DNA of 64,000 nucleotides, from positions 62,001-126,000 of the forward strand of contig JAJOHG010000056.1 in assembly GCA_021029095.1 (NCBI GenBank). Reading direction: 5' to 3'. A program made the position numbers and the translations under genes. This DNA is from Phellopilus nigrolimitatus. Taxonomy: Eukaryota > Basidiomycota > Agaricomycetes > Hymenochaetales > Hymenochaetaceae. Each line of letters opens with the position of its first letter. Within the stretch, counting starts at the first letter, position 1. Positions 40,347 to 52,047 of this stretch are shown here, piece by piece. The notes beneath the pieces are model-generated. The model was not told the DNA's origin. It did no database searches and saw only the letters and a list, made by a program, of their open reading frames with translations.

Positions 40347-41447
40347 TCAAGCGAGGAGAACCATAAAAAGCGCAGCGCCCACAAATGAGACGATGCCTGC
40401 TGTTGCAGTGACGCGCGAAGCACCTAAGGGGAGATCGACATCAGTCAACATAGAGTAAACAGCTAAAGGGAGAGAGGAAAGGCATACTCGATGAAGAGCC
40501 ACTTGAGCCGGAGCTCCCAGACACACTCGCAGTGTTGGATGGTGCGGCAGTTGCTGTGGCATCGACGCCAGCCAGAACGGGGCCACCCGACGATTGCTGA
40601 CATGAAAGGGAGAGAAATCAGAAAAAAAGAAATGGAAGAAATTGAGACTCCGACTGACGTCCTGTTCATTCGCACCGATGGCTACGGCAGCAGCCTGGAA
40701 GGCCGAGAATGTGTTCGAGCCCGAGGTTTGTGCGTTGATGGCACTGTTTTATGAATGAGCAGGCCGGAAACTCTGCGAAATTCATGATATATTCTCTCAC
40801 CCGACCATTCCCATACCGCAATGCAAGGGGAATTTGCAATGGAACCAAATCGCTAAGAAATGGTTTAAGTTGATATCGACAACATCTTTTTAGAGCGCTG
40901 TATAAATGCAGGCACACTCACGAGTCTGGTCATCTGTGATAGTTATAGAGAATTGCACGTTCTCCTGAAGTCCCGAGTCGAAACCCGCCGGTGATCCCGT
41001 CGACGAGTTTGCAACGAGGTACGTGCATGGGTCTTCAAACGTCGATTGAGTCACGGAGTGCATAAGACCCGCACTGCATTAGGTCAGTAAGGAGAGCTAT
41101 AATCTAGCAGTGACACAAGCTTACTTTGGGAAGAAGAAGGTGACCACCGTGTTATTCGGTGCAGAGAAGTTACTCGGGTGAAAGGTGAACGTCTCTTGGA
41201 AAGCAACATCGACCTAGGTAAAAAATACAGGGTCCAGCGACCGTTAGTATATTTTATGTTTTTAACTGTATCCACCCACGTTAACGAAGCCGGGGGTGTC
41301 TGGAGGTGCAGTCGCCGCTGTTGCAAGTGCCGTCGTAGCTGGTGTTGAAGTTGCGCCGCCGGCGGGACCTGGCGCAGGGCCATACAGCTGAGCAATGGCA
41401 AAGGCGGGAAGCGAGAGCAAGGAGATGGCGGTGGTCGCGAAGTACAT
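40347..41447 (-). CDS. GPI-anchored extracellular cupredoxin (plastocyanin-like) protein
   Basis: A small secreted copper-fold protein of the fungal extracellular serine-rich type. The ATG at 41447 opens a signal peptide (MYFATTAISLLSLPAFAIAQ), then a Pro/Ala/Thr spacer. The fold follows in exons: VDVAFQETFTFHPSNFSAPN with NTVVTFFFPK, then AGLMHSVTQSTFEDPC, GSPAGFDSGLQENVQFSITI, and IWFHCKFPLHCGMGMVGAIN, restored by splicing near 40855-40800. His in MHS and Cys/His/Met of FHCKFPLHCGMGM are the candidate copper ligands. Then SGSNTFSAFQAAAVAIGANE, a Ser/Thr/Ala linker, and a hydrophobic tail (VTATAGIVSFVGAALFMVLL) that suggests a GPI anchor. The stop is at 40347. Its function is unknown; relatives are common in wood-decay fungi. 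Confidence 0.87.
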
Positions 41448-42512
41448 GATATCTGGAGTCGTCTAGGTTCGTAAAAGTCTTTTTATTTCTACCGCTGGGG
41501 AGGAAAGAGCAAGTGAATGAAGTGTTTGGAAGAGGAGCGCTGCCTATTATACGCCTCCCCACGACACAGACTGCGGAGAAGGGGAGCTGACTCGCAGAGA
41601 CGTGAACGTGATGATAGGTGGCGGCATGCAGCATTGTATAACGCCCTAGGAAGAAACGCGCCTCTCACGCAGGTCGAGACAGCTTCTGGTCCTGGGAAGG
41701 AATGGCCCGTCGTGGGCGGGAGCACTTAGGATGCCCGCCATGCCGACGCTGTGTGTTTCTGAAGGGTGTTCGGCATCTGTCAAATGAACTATTTGAGCTG
41801 CATTAGTGTCATGAGACTGACCCGCAAAAAATGATTTGATACTTTCCTGGTGAAATCGGAGAGACGAGACGCGCGCGCGAAGCGAGATCCCGCCCTCAAG
41901 GAGTCCATTGACCATAAAAGGCGAAGCGGCGATCATCGTTTGGATGGATTAGGAAATATGTGCGCCTTCACGAATCATGAGTGGTCGCACAAGAGGCTTA
42001 TCTTGATGAACAAGAATGCTGCCGTACCTTTCCCTGTATACGGAGAAAGCGGAATGCGAATTCCTCCCAACCACTATCCGCAGCAGTGCGCCGCATGCAG
42101 CGCGCCATTACAATCATAGCGCGCCTTCAAGCTTGATCGTGCCTGCGAATGCGCGCGCGCCTCGCTGAACTCGAAGGACAATATTTCCCACCTTTGCGGC
42201 TATTCCCATCTTCACCTCTCCTCCAGAGTGTCGGGGCGTCCGTTTCCGTGAGATTGGTTCACACGTTTCGATATCCAGAGGAAGTTGTCCTGAATTTTGT
42301 AAAGAAAGGATAGTATTGGTTGCTTGTGATCGTGTCCAGGGCTCGCAGTATTCCTTGCTTCGAACTTCGCCGATCGAACCTACGTTTGTGCGAGACAATG
42401 CATATAAATACCTTAGCTTGAGTAAGACTGAGAACATTATTCACGATCAGAGAAGTATGTCGGACAGACTAAAAGCTGTAACCTACACATCGAGAAGGTG
42501 TAATAAATACGA
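41448..42512. other. Spacer between cupredoxin start and POLD2 stop
   Basis: About 1.07 kb. It holds the cupredoxin promoter (next to 41447) and the POLD2 3' UTR. A minus-strand open frame (42437-42114) has no recognisable family and I do not call it. Confidence 0.4.
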
Positions 42513-44399
42513 TCATGACACGCTAGAGTGTGTTTCGAACGTACTGCGGTTATGACCCTTCCGACCAAATTCAATCCTCTTCACTTCCAGATTCTTCATA
42601 TTCACGATCACCAACGTTCCCGTCTCCTTAAATCTGGGTACGAGCACTACCCTACACAATTTTTCGCCACTCTCCTCCTCTGGGCCATCGTAGTCCGTGC
42701 TGCTCACTAAACGTGTCGCATACTCTGGCTGACAGCCTAAAACATACAGATCCGGTGTATGATGCAGCACAAAGGGGTCTGCGGTCAGGTACGGGTAGCA
42801 CCACAGCGTATCTGGTGCGCTTGGTGCGGCGTGTCGCCATTGCAGTGCTGCGCATGCAAGGTCGAGGCGTGTGGAAGGGGGCGACGGCACGTATTTGTAC
42901 ATGTCCTCGACCGACTGACCTGAGTGTACGAGTAGCGAGCGTTGCTTTTTTCTCTTCGAGGAGGTCGGAGTTACGCTTTCTATGCCGAGCCAAACTGGGT
43001 TGGTTTCAGAGCTGAAATTGTTGCAGGATTTAGCAGTTCCAAACATGGCTCGTGGAAGTGGTTGCTGTGGAAGAAGAGTCCCGGAAGGATCTGTAGCACC
43101 TGCCAGAAGGTGCACTTTCATCGTCTGTGCAACGTCGGCCAAGAAGTTACCCAGAGTGTTTGTGGGTACAGACGAAAAATTCGATGCTTCTTGACCAAAC
43201 CGTCTCTAAAAAGCACCAGAACTTGATTGTCAGCGTGACTTACGAAGGGCACTTAAAGCAGTAGACCTACCGACTTCAGTCCAACTTCAATTATAGATGG
43301 TTTCTCCAAAGTTGCCGTTACGGGCTCTAGAGAGTCGCCAGCGATAATGAGCCGCGAAATCCGAGATATGAAGTTTTGTTCTTCTGTTTCTGCTCCTTCT
43401 CCTTCAAGATAGTCGACCAACAGCTGAATTCGGCTATCCGAAGCCGATGTTTCTCCGAATTCAAGCCCAGAGATGAAAGCGACCCAGTCATCTTCCGCTT
43501 CATTTTCTACGTTCCAGGCTTTATTCAGAACCATGTCTGATTAAGACTGAGAGCTCACTCACCATCAACGTCCATGCCTGCGTCATCGACAACCACTGAC
43601 TTGTACATCATAGGTGCCATGCCGGCGAAGCAAACATCCTTGACCTCGAAAGCACCTGATGATGTTTCGCGGCCGAGAGCTGCCATGATCACTCCAGTTA
43701 CGAGCAGGTTTCCCCAGCCACTCTGGCTGCCTTCCATTGCCTCGTCCTCCGGGATCGCAGTGTCAATGTCGCGACGCAGAGCTTCTCCAACAAGCTGTAC
43801 GCGTCCTGACTCGTCCTCGAGCATGATGGTGTCATCGGGAGAATGGTATTTTGATCGCACTGGTGGTGCAGGTAGCGATCTCTATCATAAGAAAGGGTTC
43901 AGGAATGTATTTCATCCGGAACGACAGTTATAACGCACATCGCGCCCGACATCCTCGAGAACGTTTGGTTTTTGAAGCATATCCATGTAAACCGTGCCGA
44001 CGATGAAACATAGCTGAGATTTGACAACATCAAGTACACGAGGAACAAGAGGTGGGGAGCCTACAGTATTGAGACAGTGATGGCTTGAGCGTACGAAGGG
44101 CGTAGGATAGAAAGCATCAAAAGTGCTTACCTTTCAAACCTCTCCATCTCTCCCTAGCCCTCTTTTCGACAGAACCTTTTAGCAAACTGAGACGAGTGAA
44201 GTACATATTCGCGAACTGGTGCTTGTACGATTTATGAGATGGACCAAACACAAATGACGGCGTTTCGTTCGGCAATGCGCTCTGAGCGGACGCCAGTCGA
44301 GCAAGCGGGTCCGTTGGTACAGGCCTGCGTCATTTGCATTGTCAGTGAAAGTGGAACGAAAGTTGAGCGCGGCACATACAACACTTTACAGGCACTCAT
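42513..44399 (-). CDS. DNA polymerase delta small subunit (POLD2/Pol31/Cdc1)
   Basis: The B subunit of replicative DNA polymerase delta in the nucleus. A short first exon (MSACKVL, ATG at 44399) is spliced through GTATGT...GCAG to PVPTDPLARLASAQSALPNE and SFVFGPSHKSYKHQFANMYF, a block typical of this subunit. Then KGSVEKRARERWRGLKG, an exon at 43860-43555 (SGWGNLLVTGVIMAALGRET), the phosphoesterase-like core (VAFISGLEFGET and RISRLIIAGDSLEPV), and the last exon with QSVEDMYKYVPSPPSTRLDL, RHAAPSAPDTLWCYPYLTAD, and RVVLVPRFKETGTLVIVNMK. The stop is at 42513. B-subunits keep the fold but not the catalytic metal site. At least six exons. Confidence 0.94.
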
Positions 44400-46182
44400 T
44401 TTTCTGCCTTTTTTCGCGATCGAACAGGTGTCAGAACGAGGATGGTTGAGGCCGTTGATTTGAGCGCGTCGAGCAGCAGCGCGTGACGCAGAACGCGTCT
44501 TCGCGTTACTTACGTCATCTACCCAAGCCACACTCAGTATTACTTTCTCCCAGGTTTGTCTGATAAAACTTTTAAACAATTCTTTTAAACGTCAGAAATT
44601 GCATCTATAGCTACTTATGACAGCTATTGCGAAATGATTAAGGAACAAGCTTGTCATAAATAACATGAGCTTGTGACTCGGTAGTTTTTTGATGTATCTA
44701 GTACTGAGTAATCAATGTCTAAATGAGATATGTACATGAATACTCATAGAACCAATGCTAAAAGGACTCTCGCTAGAGGAAATACTGTAACCTCCAACTT
44801 CTCGAGCGCAGGAAAGTTGAAGTTAGACTTTCGCATCGGGGAAACTTCAACATTTCTTGTCATCGGACCTTTAGTATTGGAAGATATGGCATCATTATGT
44901 TGAAATAAGGTGTTGTGGACGGACCAGAACATGATGCAAATATTTTATACGTAGCACATGAATGACCGTAGCAAGAAGGGAGGCAAAACCCTCAAAATAT
45001 TTATATGATTCCTCCTTGAAAGCAGAAGTCGAGGGGGACGCCCGTCTGACTGGCGGATTTCCGCAATGTGGAGCTGCGTCGAGATGCGCTTCTGTGACAG
45101 AGAACTGGTATCCAAGGAGCAAAATTTCGCCTTCTCAAAGGCTCTACCGGTCCTCGGTTGCTCAAGAGCATACTCGACAATGAATGGCACGAGGAAACCC
45201 AACCCTCTGCGCTTCGCCATAAAGATGGTAGTGCTATACTCTATGGGCAGAGTGTGCAGGGACATTCTCGTAACAGGACAGTCGTCATTGAGACCATTGA
45301 CATTGAAAACCGTCAAAGAGTTGAAATACCATGTCCTTGCGGATCTGACACATTTCGCGACGATACGTAGCAGAGCGGCCTAACCGTTCGAGCGGTCACA
45401 GAGTTACGATGGGCGGGCCTATGTCAATTCAACTTAGTGATGTCGCGAGCCAAGGTGTATGACGTCAGACGGCTTCTACTGCTTCGGCGTCACCTGCTCG
45501 AGATTGTCATCGAAACCATTTCTTAACCTCGACAGTCAGTGGGAAAAGAATAAGTGTGCAATGCCTACTAGAAAGAGCTTAACGAAAATCCGGGGTCAGG
45601 CGAGAGGGATTTGTCGAAGGTGATATAAAAAGGATCTGCTGAGGCAATTGAATGATTTTCGCAAGCACATTCATAGTCTGGCGCATGGCACGTCGTTGAG
45701 CGTCCTTAAATTACAGAGAAAAGAAGGAATCAGGAGTCGGATTGACAAAGTAAGGAGACTCAAGCTCAAAGAAGTACATTTGTCGCATGCGATCCAGTTC
45801 GTATCGCAAACCCCGTAGTCCTCAGACTATTTATGAAGAGTAATCGTAGTGGCTACGAAACCTTAACATGGATAATCGGAAAGGCCGATATCATGACAGA
45901 GTTCAGCCAAGCATAGAATAGATTGAGAACGTCTGCCACGGTCAAAGACAAGATTTCAAGGCAATAAATGAAATTACATGTGGCTTGCAGTCACGGCTCA
46001 ACTCGGGACACGTGTGACGTCGTCGTTCGCCAGATGCGGTACAGCTTTCCAGCCGTCCCGCGCTGTCGTTGCACGCGTCCTCTCCTCTAGGTCTAAAGTA
46101 ACTTAACTCTCTCGGCCTCGCCTTATTCGACACGCCTTTCCTGACCTTTGTCGTGAAGCACGAGCGAATGCAGTCATTATAA
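44400..46182. other. Long divergent spacer POLD2 / HID1
   Basis: About 1.78 kb. It is unusually long for this window and must hold both promoters. The largest open frame (45316-44945, minus) is Leu/Arg-rich and not recognised. A GC-rich, tRNA-like string (about 45368-45403) does not fold into a proper tRNA with a T-loop, so no tRNA is called. I support no gene here. Confidence 0.4.
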
Positions 46183-49100
46183 ATGTTCGCGAACTTCCCT
46201 AAAAAGCTGGCCTCGCCATTCGGTCTTCTGGCCGATGACGCGAAACTATCGTTTAGGACCCAGCCAGGAGGAATCAGGAGACTGGCGGAGACCAGGGTAC
46301 GTCTCCATCTTATCAGGCTTGCGAGAAAGGATCCAGTATAACTCCACACTGCTTGACAGAATATCAGTATCACGGACGCATATTGGGATCAGGTAACTTG
46401 GGTAGATACTATGAATTCCTATTGATTTGACGCTCCTTTGCAGTACACCACTCTTTTCGACTCTCCATCCGACGTCTTTTCCTTGATCTCTTCCGTTGAC
46501 AGTATGACATGTTTCTTCTCGAATCTCGGAGCCATGTCTAACATTTATTTTATACAGTTCGCCGAGCACTTGCAGATGCCCCGGAGAACGTCGCCTCGCT
46601 TATACGTGTTCTTTCCTCGCGTCTAGTCAACTTAATATCAGACCACACGTTCCCTACTCCTCAGAACGCAAGCGTAGGCTCCCTCGCAACGTCGTTCATC
46701 AAGTCTGCTGCCTCTACTGCAGGCGTTTCGTCGCAGTCTGGACAACGCGACCCTACGAAAGAGGCTTTAAATTGCCTGCGAGTTCTTCAACGAGTTCTTC
46801 CGGTTCTATTTGAGACAGAATACACAGAACTAGAGAGAAGGATCCTATGGGAGCGTGAAGAAGTTCGAGAGGATGCGGAGTGTGTTAGAAGTGAGGACGA
46901 AAGACCGCAATTTGTGATTGATGACGAGGACGAGGACGATGACACGTCTAACTCTGGTCAACCGAAATCTCCTGAGAGTCCTGGTAACAGACGGAAGTCT
47001 CCTGACGCCGCGCAGAATGAGGAAAGAAAAACGAAGACCCTCCCCACGCTAGCAGAGAGATTGATTAGCTGTACGATAGATTTACTTTTCTGCTGTGGGT
47101 TTACTCTTCCGAGTAAATCACAGGAAGACCGTTACAAGATAAACCATGTTATCTGGTACGTCCAGCTCCAGGCCAGAAAGTTTGTCCATGATTAACACAT
47201 TATGAACAGGGAGAAGGGCGTCGGTTCGACCGTTGACCCCGGTCCGTGTCGTGCCCACGATCAGAATAAAGTTGAAGTTTTGCGACTGCTACTCGTTCTT
47301 CTCTCGAAACAGATTTACATGCCTCCAGGAACTCTTTTGATCGCACCTTCTCCGTATTCGATTGTTCTCGTCCAGCAAACCCCCCGGAGACACATCCTCA
47401 CGATCCTTTGCTCGCTGCTTAACACTGCGATGAACTCCTCTCGACCATCCTCTTCCACAGTTGGGATCGGAAGCGTCGCAGCAGCTCTACCGTACAATCA
47501 CCTGGTGTTCAAAGGCGAGGATATGAAGCTCACCCTGGTTGGCGAGGCGTTGCAAGTGCTCGGCGCGTTATTAGACTTCCAGAGCGGAGCTGCGAGGGAT
47601 GTGTTGAGTAATCCTGCAGATCTTCTGTCTGCGGCGCCCACGGCGAAAACAAATGCCTTTCGTTATTTCTTGGCGAAGCTGGTATGTTACTTAAGAAAAT
47701 GCTGCGTATGCTTGCAAGGGACACTCATTGCTCATCATTTCTATCTGGTAGCACCGCCCGGCTGACTTTGTGTTCATTGCTGACGGAATTGTAGGGATTT
47801 TGGAGCAACACATGACGGCTATCAATAACCTCCTACCCGGCTCGAAAAAACCCATTCCCCACTTGCTTGAAACGAGTGAGCATCTAAAGCATATTTCCTC
47901 TTAGACTTTCCTGACTTTCCTCAAGTTGTCTTTTTATGGAAAATGATTGAACTCAACAAGGTTGGCATTCTGTACTAATGTTCACGTACATACGCTGACT
48001 TGGCTGTCAGAAATTCCGTACCTACGTTTTGGAGTCAGAGAAGGCGGTGAACCTTATGACATACTTACTCTGCTATTTCATGGAATCAAAGGATAAACCA
48101 GGTGTGCTTTATCTTTCATAGATCACGATGTCATTGCTGATTGACTGCAGAGCAACACGGATTATGTCGTGCTATTTCATATATTCTGCAGACATTGTCT
48201 GCAGAGCGTGCATTTAACGATAAACTCGTGGCACCCATTAGATTACAACTACCGGCAAAATGGGCATGTCAAGGCACGGCTGGCGATTTTATGATCAACG
48301 TATGTTAACTTCGCGCTTCCCGTATCACAACGAAACTACACTTATTCTGTCTAGTCGATCTACTCGGTTGTCGCAACCACTTCTGGTGCCCTTAATTCCC
48401 TCTACCCAGCACTCATCATCGCCCTGTCCAACTCGGCCCCATATTTCAAATATCTGTCGGTTGTTTCGTCTAATCGACTTGTTTCTCTATTCGTCGCGTT
48501 CACAAATCCGACTTTTCTACTTTCTGATGAGGGTCATCCAAGACTCCTGTTCTTTTTGTATGAATTTCCCGTTTGATCCACGCTGTTCTTACTGATGCCA
48601 GGTACAGATTAGAGGTCTTCAATGGTGTCATATTGAACCATCTAGATGAGAACCCCAATCTCATCTACGCTATACTTCGCTCACATAAAACCTTCGAGGA
48701 TCTGGGGACGTTCACTTTGGCGCGTGGACTTCGAGAAATTCGTCGGGTACAATTGGCAAAGGAGGAGCAGGCGAAGCGACAATCTGGTGCCATCAAGGGC
48801 AAAAAAGCAGACGATACCGAGCAGGAAGCTCCAGAGCATGAAAAGGCTCGACTGTTAACAACTGAGAGTAGGGATGCCCTTGGCCTCTCTGTCGAACCGG
48901 ATTTAGAGGCGCGCATGCCTCACGATCGTCCTCGTCCTGTGCGAAGCGATTCGATCCAGGAAGGTCACGATACCGAGGCGGAGCAAATCACGTTGACCCA
49001 GCCTCTCATGTCACCGACAACGAGCGAGGCACCCGAGTCAAGATCAGAAAAAGCCAGGGGAAAGATGCGAGAGCGCCAGCGATCGGAGTCGCTCGACATG

Positions 49101-49717
49101 AGTGGTAGTCTCGAAAGAATCGCTGCCGCTGGTGTTGGGAGAAACGGGTTTGTCCCGACGCAGGATTGGGTGACTTCGTGGCAGCAAGGGTAAGAACAAT
49201 CAAATTTGACGTCTAACGCTTACTCACGTCTTCGTTATCTGTTGTTGAAGACTCCCGCTGGATCCTGTATTACTCGTGATATCCGAGCTATTGCCAAAGG
49301 TTCAGAGTATACAAACGTCTAACAACTTGAACACGACTTCCGCGATCATCGACTTCCTCCGATCTGCAACACTACAAAGTGTTCTGCCTGAGACCCCCTC
49401 CCCACCGTCGCGCAAGTTCTTGGTAGGCGTTGTTCGTTGCGAACCTTTCCAATACAATTTTCTGATTGATTTCGCAGTGGTCAGACTCGTCATTAGTATG
49501 GCTGACGTCGCTAATATGGGGAGAAATCTACGTTCGCGGTATGGCTCCTTTGGGCATCTGGAATGCGACGAACGTACGGCTCTTTCACGTCAAACATACC
49601 CAATCGCAGAACAGGCAAATCACCGATGCGGTTTCGAGTGTCGTAGGGGGTCTTGGAGGATTATGGGGGCGAGGGAGCTCAGAAAGCTTGGTTACCAGAG
49701 CAAGGAGCACACGTTGA
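46183..49717 (+). CDS. HID1: HID1 family protein (Ftp105-like), Golgi trafficking
   Basis: A large HEAT-like protein of the HID1/dymeclin group, membrane-associated at the Golgi. The start at 46183 gives MFANFPKKLASPFGLLADDA and the next exon joins YTTLFDSPSDVFSLISSVDS. Family blocks in order: FRRALADAPENVASLIRVLS; an acidic insert (FVIDDEDEDDDTSN); LAERLISCTIDLLFCCGFTL; KVEVLRLLLVLLSKQIYMPP; QQTPRRHILTILCSLLNTAM; MKLTLVGEALQVLGALLDFQ; FVFIADGIVGILEQHMTAIN; CQGTAGDFMINSIYSVVATT; NLIYAILRSHKTFEDLGTFT. After a charged linker the protein ends in WSDSSLVWLTSLIWGEIYVR with GIWNATNVRLFHVKHTQ. The stop is at 49717. More than ten exons. Its role in secretory sorting is inferred from animal and yeast relatives. 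Confidence 0.92.
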
Positions 49718-50161
49718 CGTGTTTGTATATGCATAAATATATTGCGGACTCTACTTAAATCTCTTTTATGTATTTTCTCTCGATGGCGACGTCGCCTATT
49801 TGGGATGTCGATCACCGAGTCGGTCCATCGCCGAGTCGCAGGATTTCTCTTCTACTTAACATTTCACGACAACGAATCTCACCAGCGCAGGCGATTTGCT
49901 CACTTCTGAAGTTCCCTTAACTCCAAAACCACTGCGTTCTTTAGGGAGGTCGACTAGCTTCATCCGAACTCTGACCAGCGACTCGGTTTTTTTACAAAAG
50001 TTGTCTACAAGCTTAGAAGACTTGGTGGATGTTCTAGTTGCCATATGAAAAGCCGTCGAAGAGGTAGACTTATCTTGAAAATATTCTCCGCAAAATCTCC
50101 TAAAAAATGACTTACATGTGTGATTTCCGTCTGGACTGGGTGACACCGAACATGCCACTGT
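49718..50161. other. Spacer between HID1 and unknown membrane gene
   Basis: 444 bases, no gene seen. It holds the HID1 3' end and the promoter of the next gene. Confidence 0.5.
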
Positions 50162-51831
50162 ATGTCAGCCACGCCCGCCTCTGACCTCCTTGTCTACCAC
50201 CACACCTCTGAATTCTATCACCAAACTCCACATTCCTTTGATCTTTACTACACCTGTCTTTTCATGGCCCCATCCGCTCCTTTAGGCGGCCCTATCCTGT
50301 CCACGACTTCCGCGTCTATCCCGCTCGTTTTCTCTGTTATTATCATCGTCTCGTCTGTGGTCGGTGCTTCCTCCGTACTAGTCATCGTTGTCTTGGCCTT
50401 TTCACTTCGCCGACGAGGACTAGCTGTTCGCCACCATGCAAAGGAGGCAGATTCTGTCCCGAAGCTTGTCATCACCGATACTTCTATGTTTCCTGCATCA
50501 AACGTCGTGGTCGATGAAGACGCTCTCGACAAGGTCATTGCTTCACATAAACCTTTCGGTTCCGAAACTCCTGGCTCGGAGGAACTCCCAGTTATCGACA
50601 TCTGTGATTCTGACAGCTCACGCGACCTCGGCGAAGACGAAGAGTCTACGAAGCAAAACATCGCCCTTCTTGTAAGCTCAGGCCCTGATTCTGAAAAGTA
50701 TGTTTGTTCTGGTCCCGAGGGAACAGCTGCTCTTGAAGCCGGCGAAAATGGTACAAACAAACTTATGACCATACCTCACCGGGATAGCATGATCCTCTAC
50801 AATGCCGGGAATACTACAAGTAGCGTCAGTAGCTTGAGTAGGCCCGAGGGTGTTTGGTGGTATGAGTTTCACTTGGAGGAAGACGAGGATACAGACTCGC
50901 AGAGCGAAAACTCAGAAATCGGCGGAACTGATTCCATTCATTCTAGTATAAGGTGATATTCATGTCTTCACCTTATATTAGTAGAGTTTGACAATTAACT
51001 TGTGATAGCGACGTCGAAGCAGCAGAACTTACAAACTTGTCCACGAAACTGCCACTCTCATCAGCGGACAGACTTGCCCAGGTTGTGAAAGATGAAACTG
51101 TGACCGGCTGTAATGTCTTTTCTACACGCTCCGACGAGGACAGCAGTCAGGATACGATGTTCGACAAACAAATCCTCGAATACTGCTGGCAGATCTCGGA
51201 AGACATGTACAGCACAAGCGGACAAGACGAAAGGCTTGCTAGCACCTGCGATGCGCTCGAATCTGAGAAGGAAGATGAAAAGACGATGATTGAGGCCCCC
51301 GACTCGGTCGTCCAGAAGTCGCACAGTGCTGACGAATCAATTGATTTCAATATCCTGGATTACTACTGGAGGATCACAGGACAGAACTCCGTCAAAGGGC
51401 TCGATGACTTATGTGGTCCTGGGTCAGTAACTATGCGATTCACGACAGCTGCAAGGTCCGTGTCGGATGCTAGTGTATCTGGGCTCGCTCAGCATCATGA
51501 CCCTGGACATCTGGTCTATTCTCAATCCTCTCGATTTCGAAAAAATGGTGTTCGTGACCTTCTAACTCGCGATGGCATGGACGATCTTTTCGCTAAGGAA
51601 GACCACACACAACGGACGAACCTGAAATCCTCGATTCGCAAAGGCAGAACGCCGTTATCCTCAGTTGACTCAAAACTCAATATAAATGACGGGAGGCCGA
51701 TGTCGAATTCTGCTGGAACATACACGTCCGAGAGGTACTTTTCAAGATCGGCGAAAAGAGTCAAGTTCGCGGATGTCACGAAGCCGAGTATCGTGTTGAA
51801 CAGCAGTGGAAAGGAGGCCGGTGCTACATGA
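50162..51831 (+). CDS. Unknown single-span membrane protein with acidic cytoplasmic tail
   Basis: Two exons. Exon 1 (50162 to about 50953) starts MSATPASDLLVYHHTSEFYH; a second in-frame ATG at 50264 (MAPSAPLGGPILSTTSASIP) gives a more normal protein. A strong membrane segment follows (LVFSVIIIVSSVVGASSVLV then IVVLAFSLRRRG), with basic residues after it, so the C-terminus should face the cytosol. The tail is Asp/Glu/Ser-rich and is joined across an intron (AG|GTGATA...GATAG|C) to exon 2, which carries two similar motifs, DKQILEYCWQISEDMYS and DFNILDYYWRITGQNS. These may be an internal repeat. The stop is at 51831. I do not recognise the family. Confidence 0.65.
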
Positions 51832-52047
51832 TGAGCATCTTGGCCGTTGTTTGTCCTTGGTGGGACACTTTCTTCGCTTTGTCGTCGTTTACCGGAATTT
51901 CATGTATGAGAACTGGACTCGGAAGTCGAGGCAAAAGCAATTGATTTAGTCGATCGTGAGAATAATAAGTTGTGCAGAGTAGCAGGTCGTTTTGTGCAGT
52001 CACTTTGGACCGGTCTCAACATCCTCAAGAGATGTGCATGCGCACAC

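Noticed and set aside
45360..45410. A tRNA-like string (gtagcagagcggcctaaccg and following bases)
   Set aside because: It has a D-arm-like start but no T-loop GTTCGAATC-type sequence at the right distance and no matching acceptor stem that I could draw.
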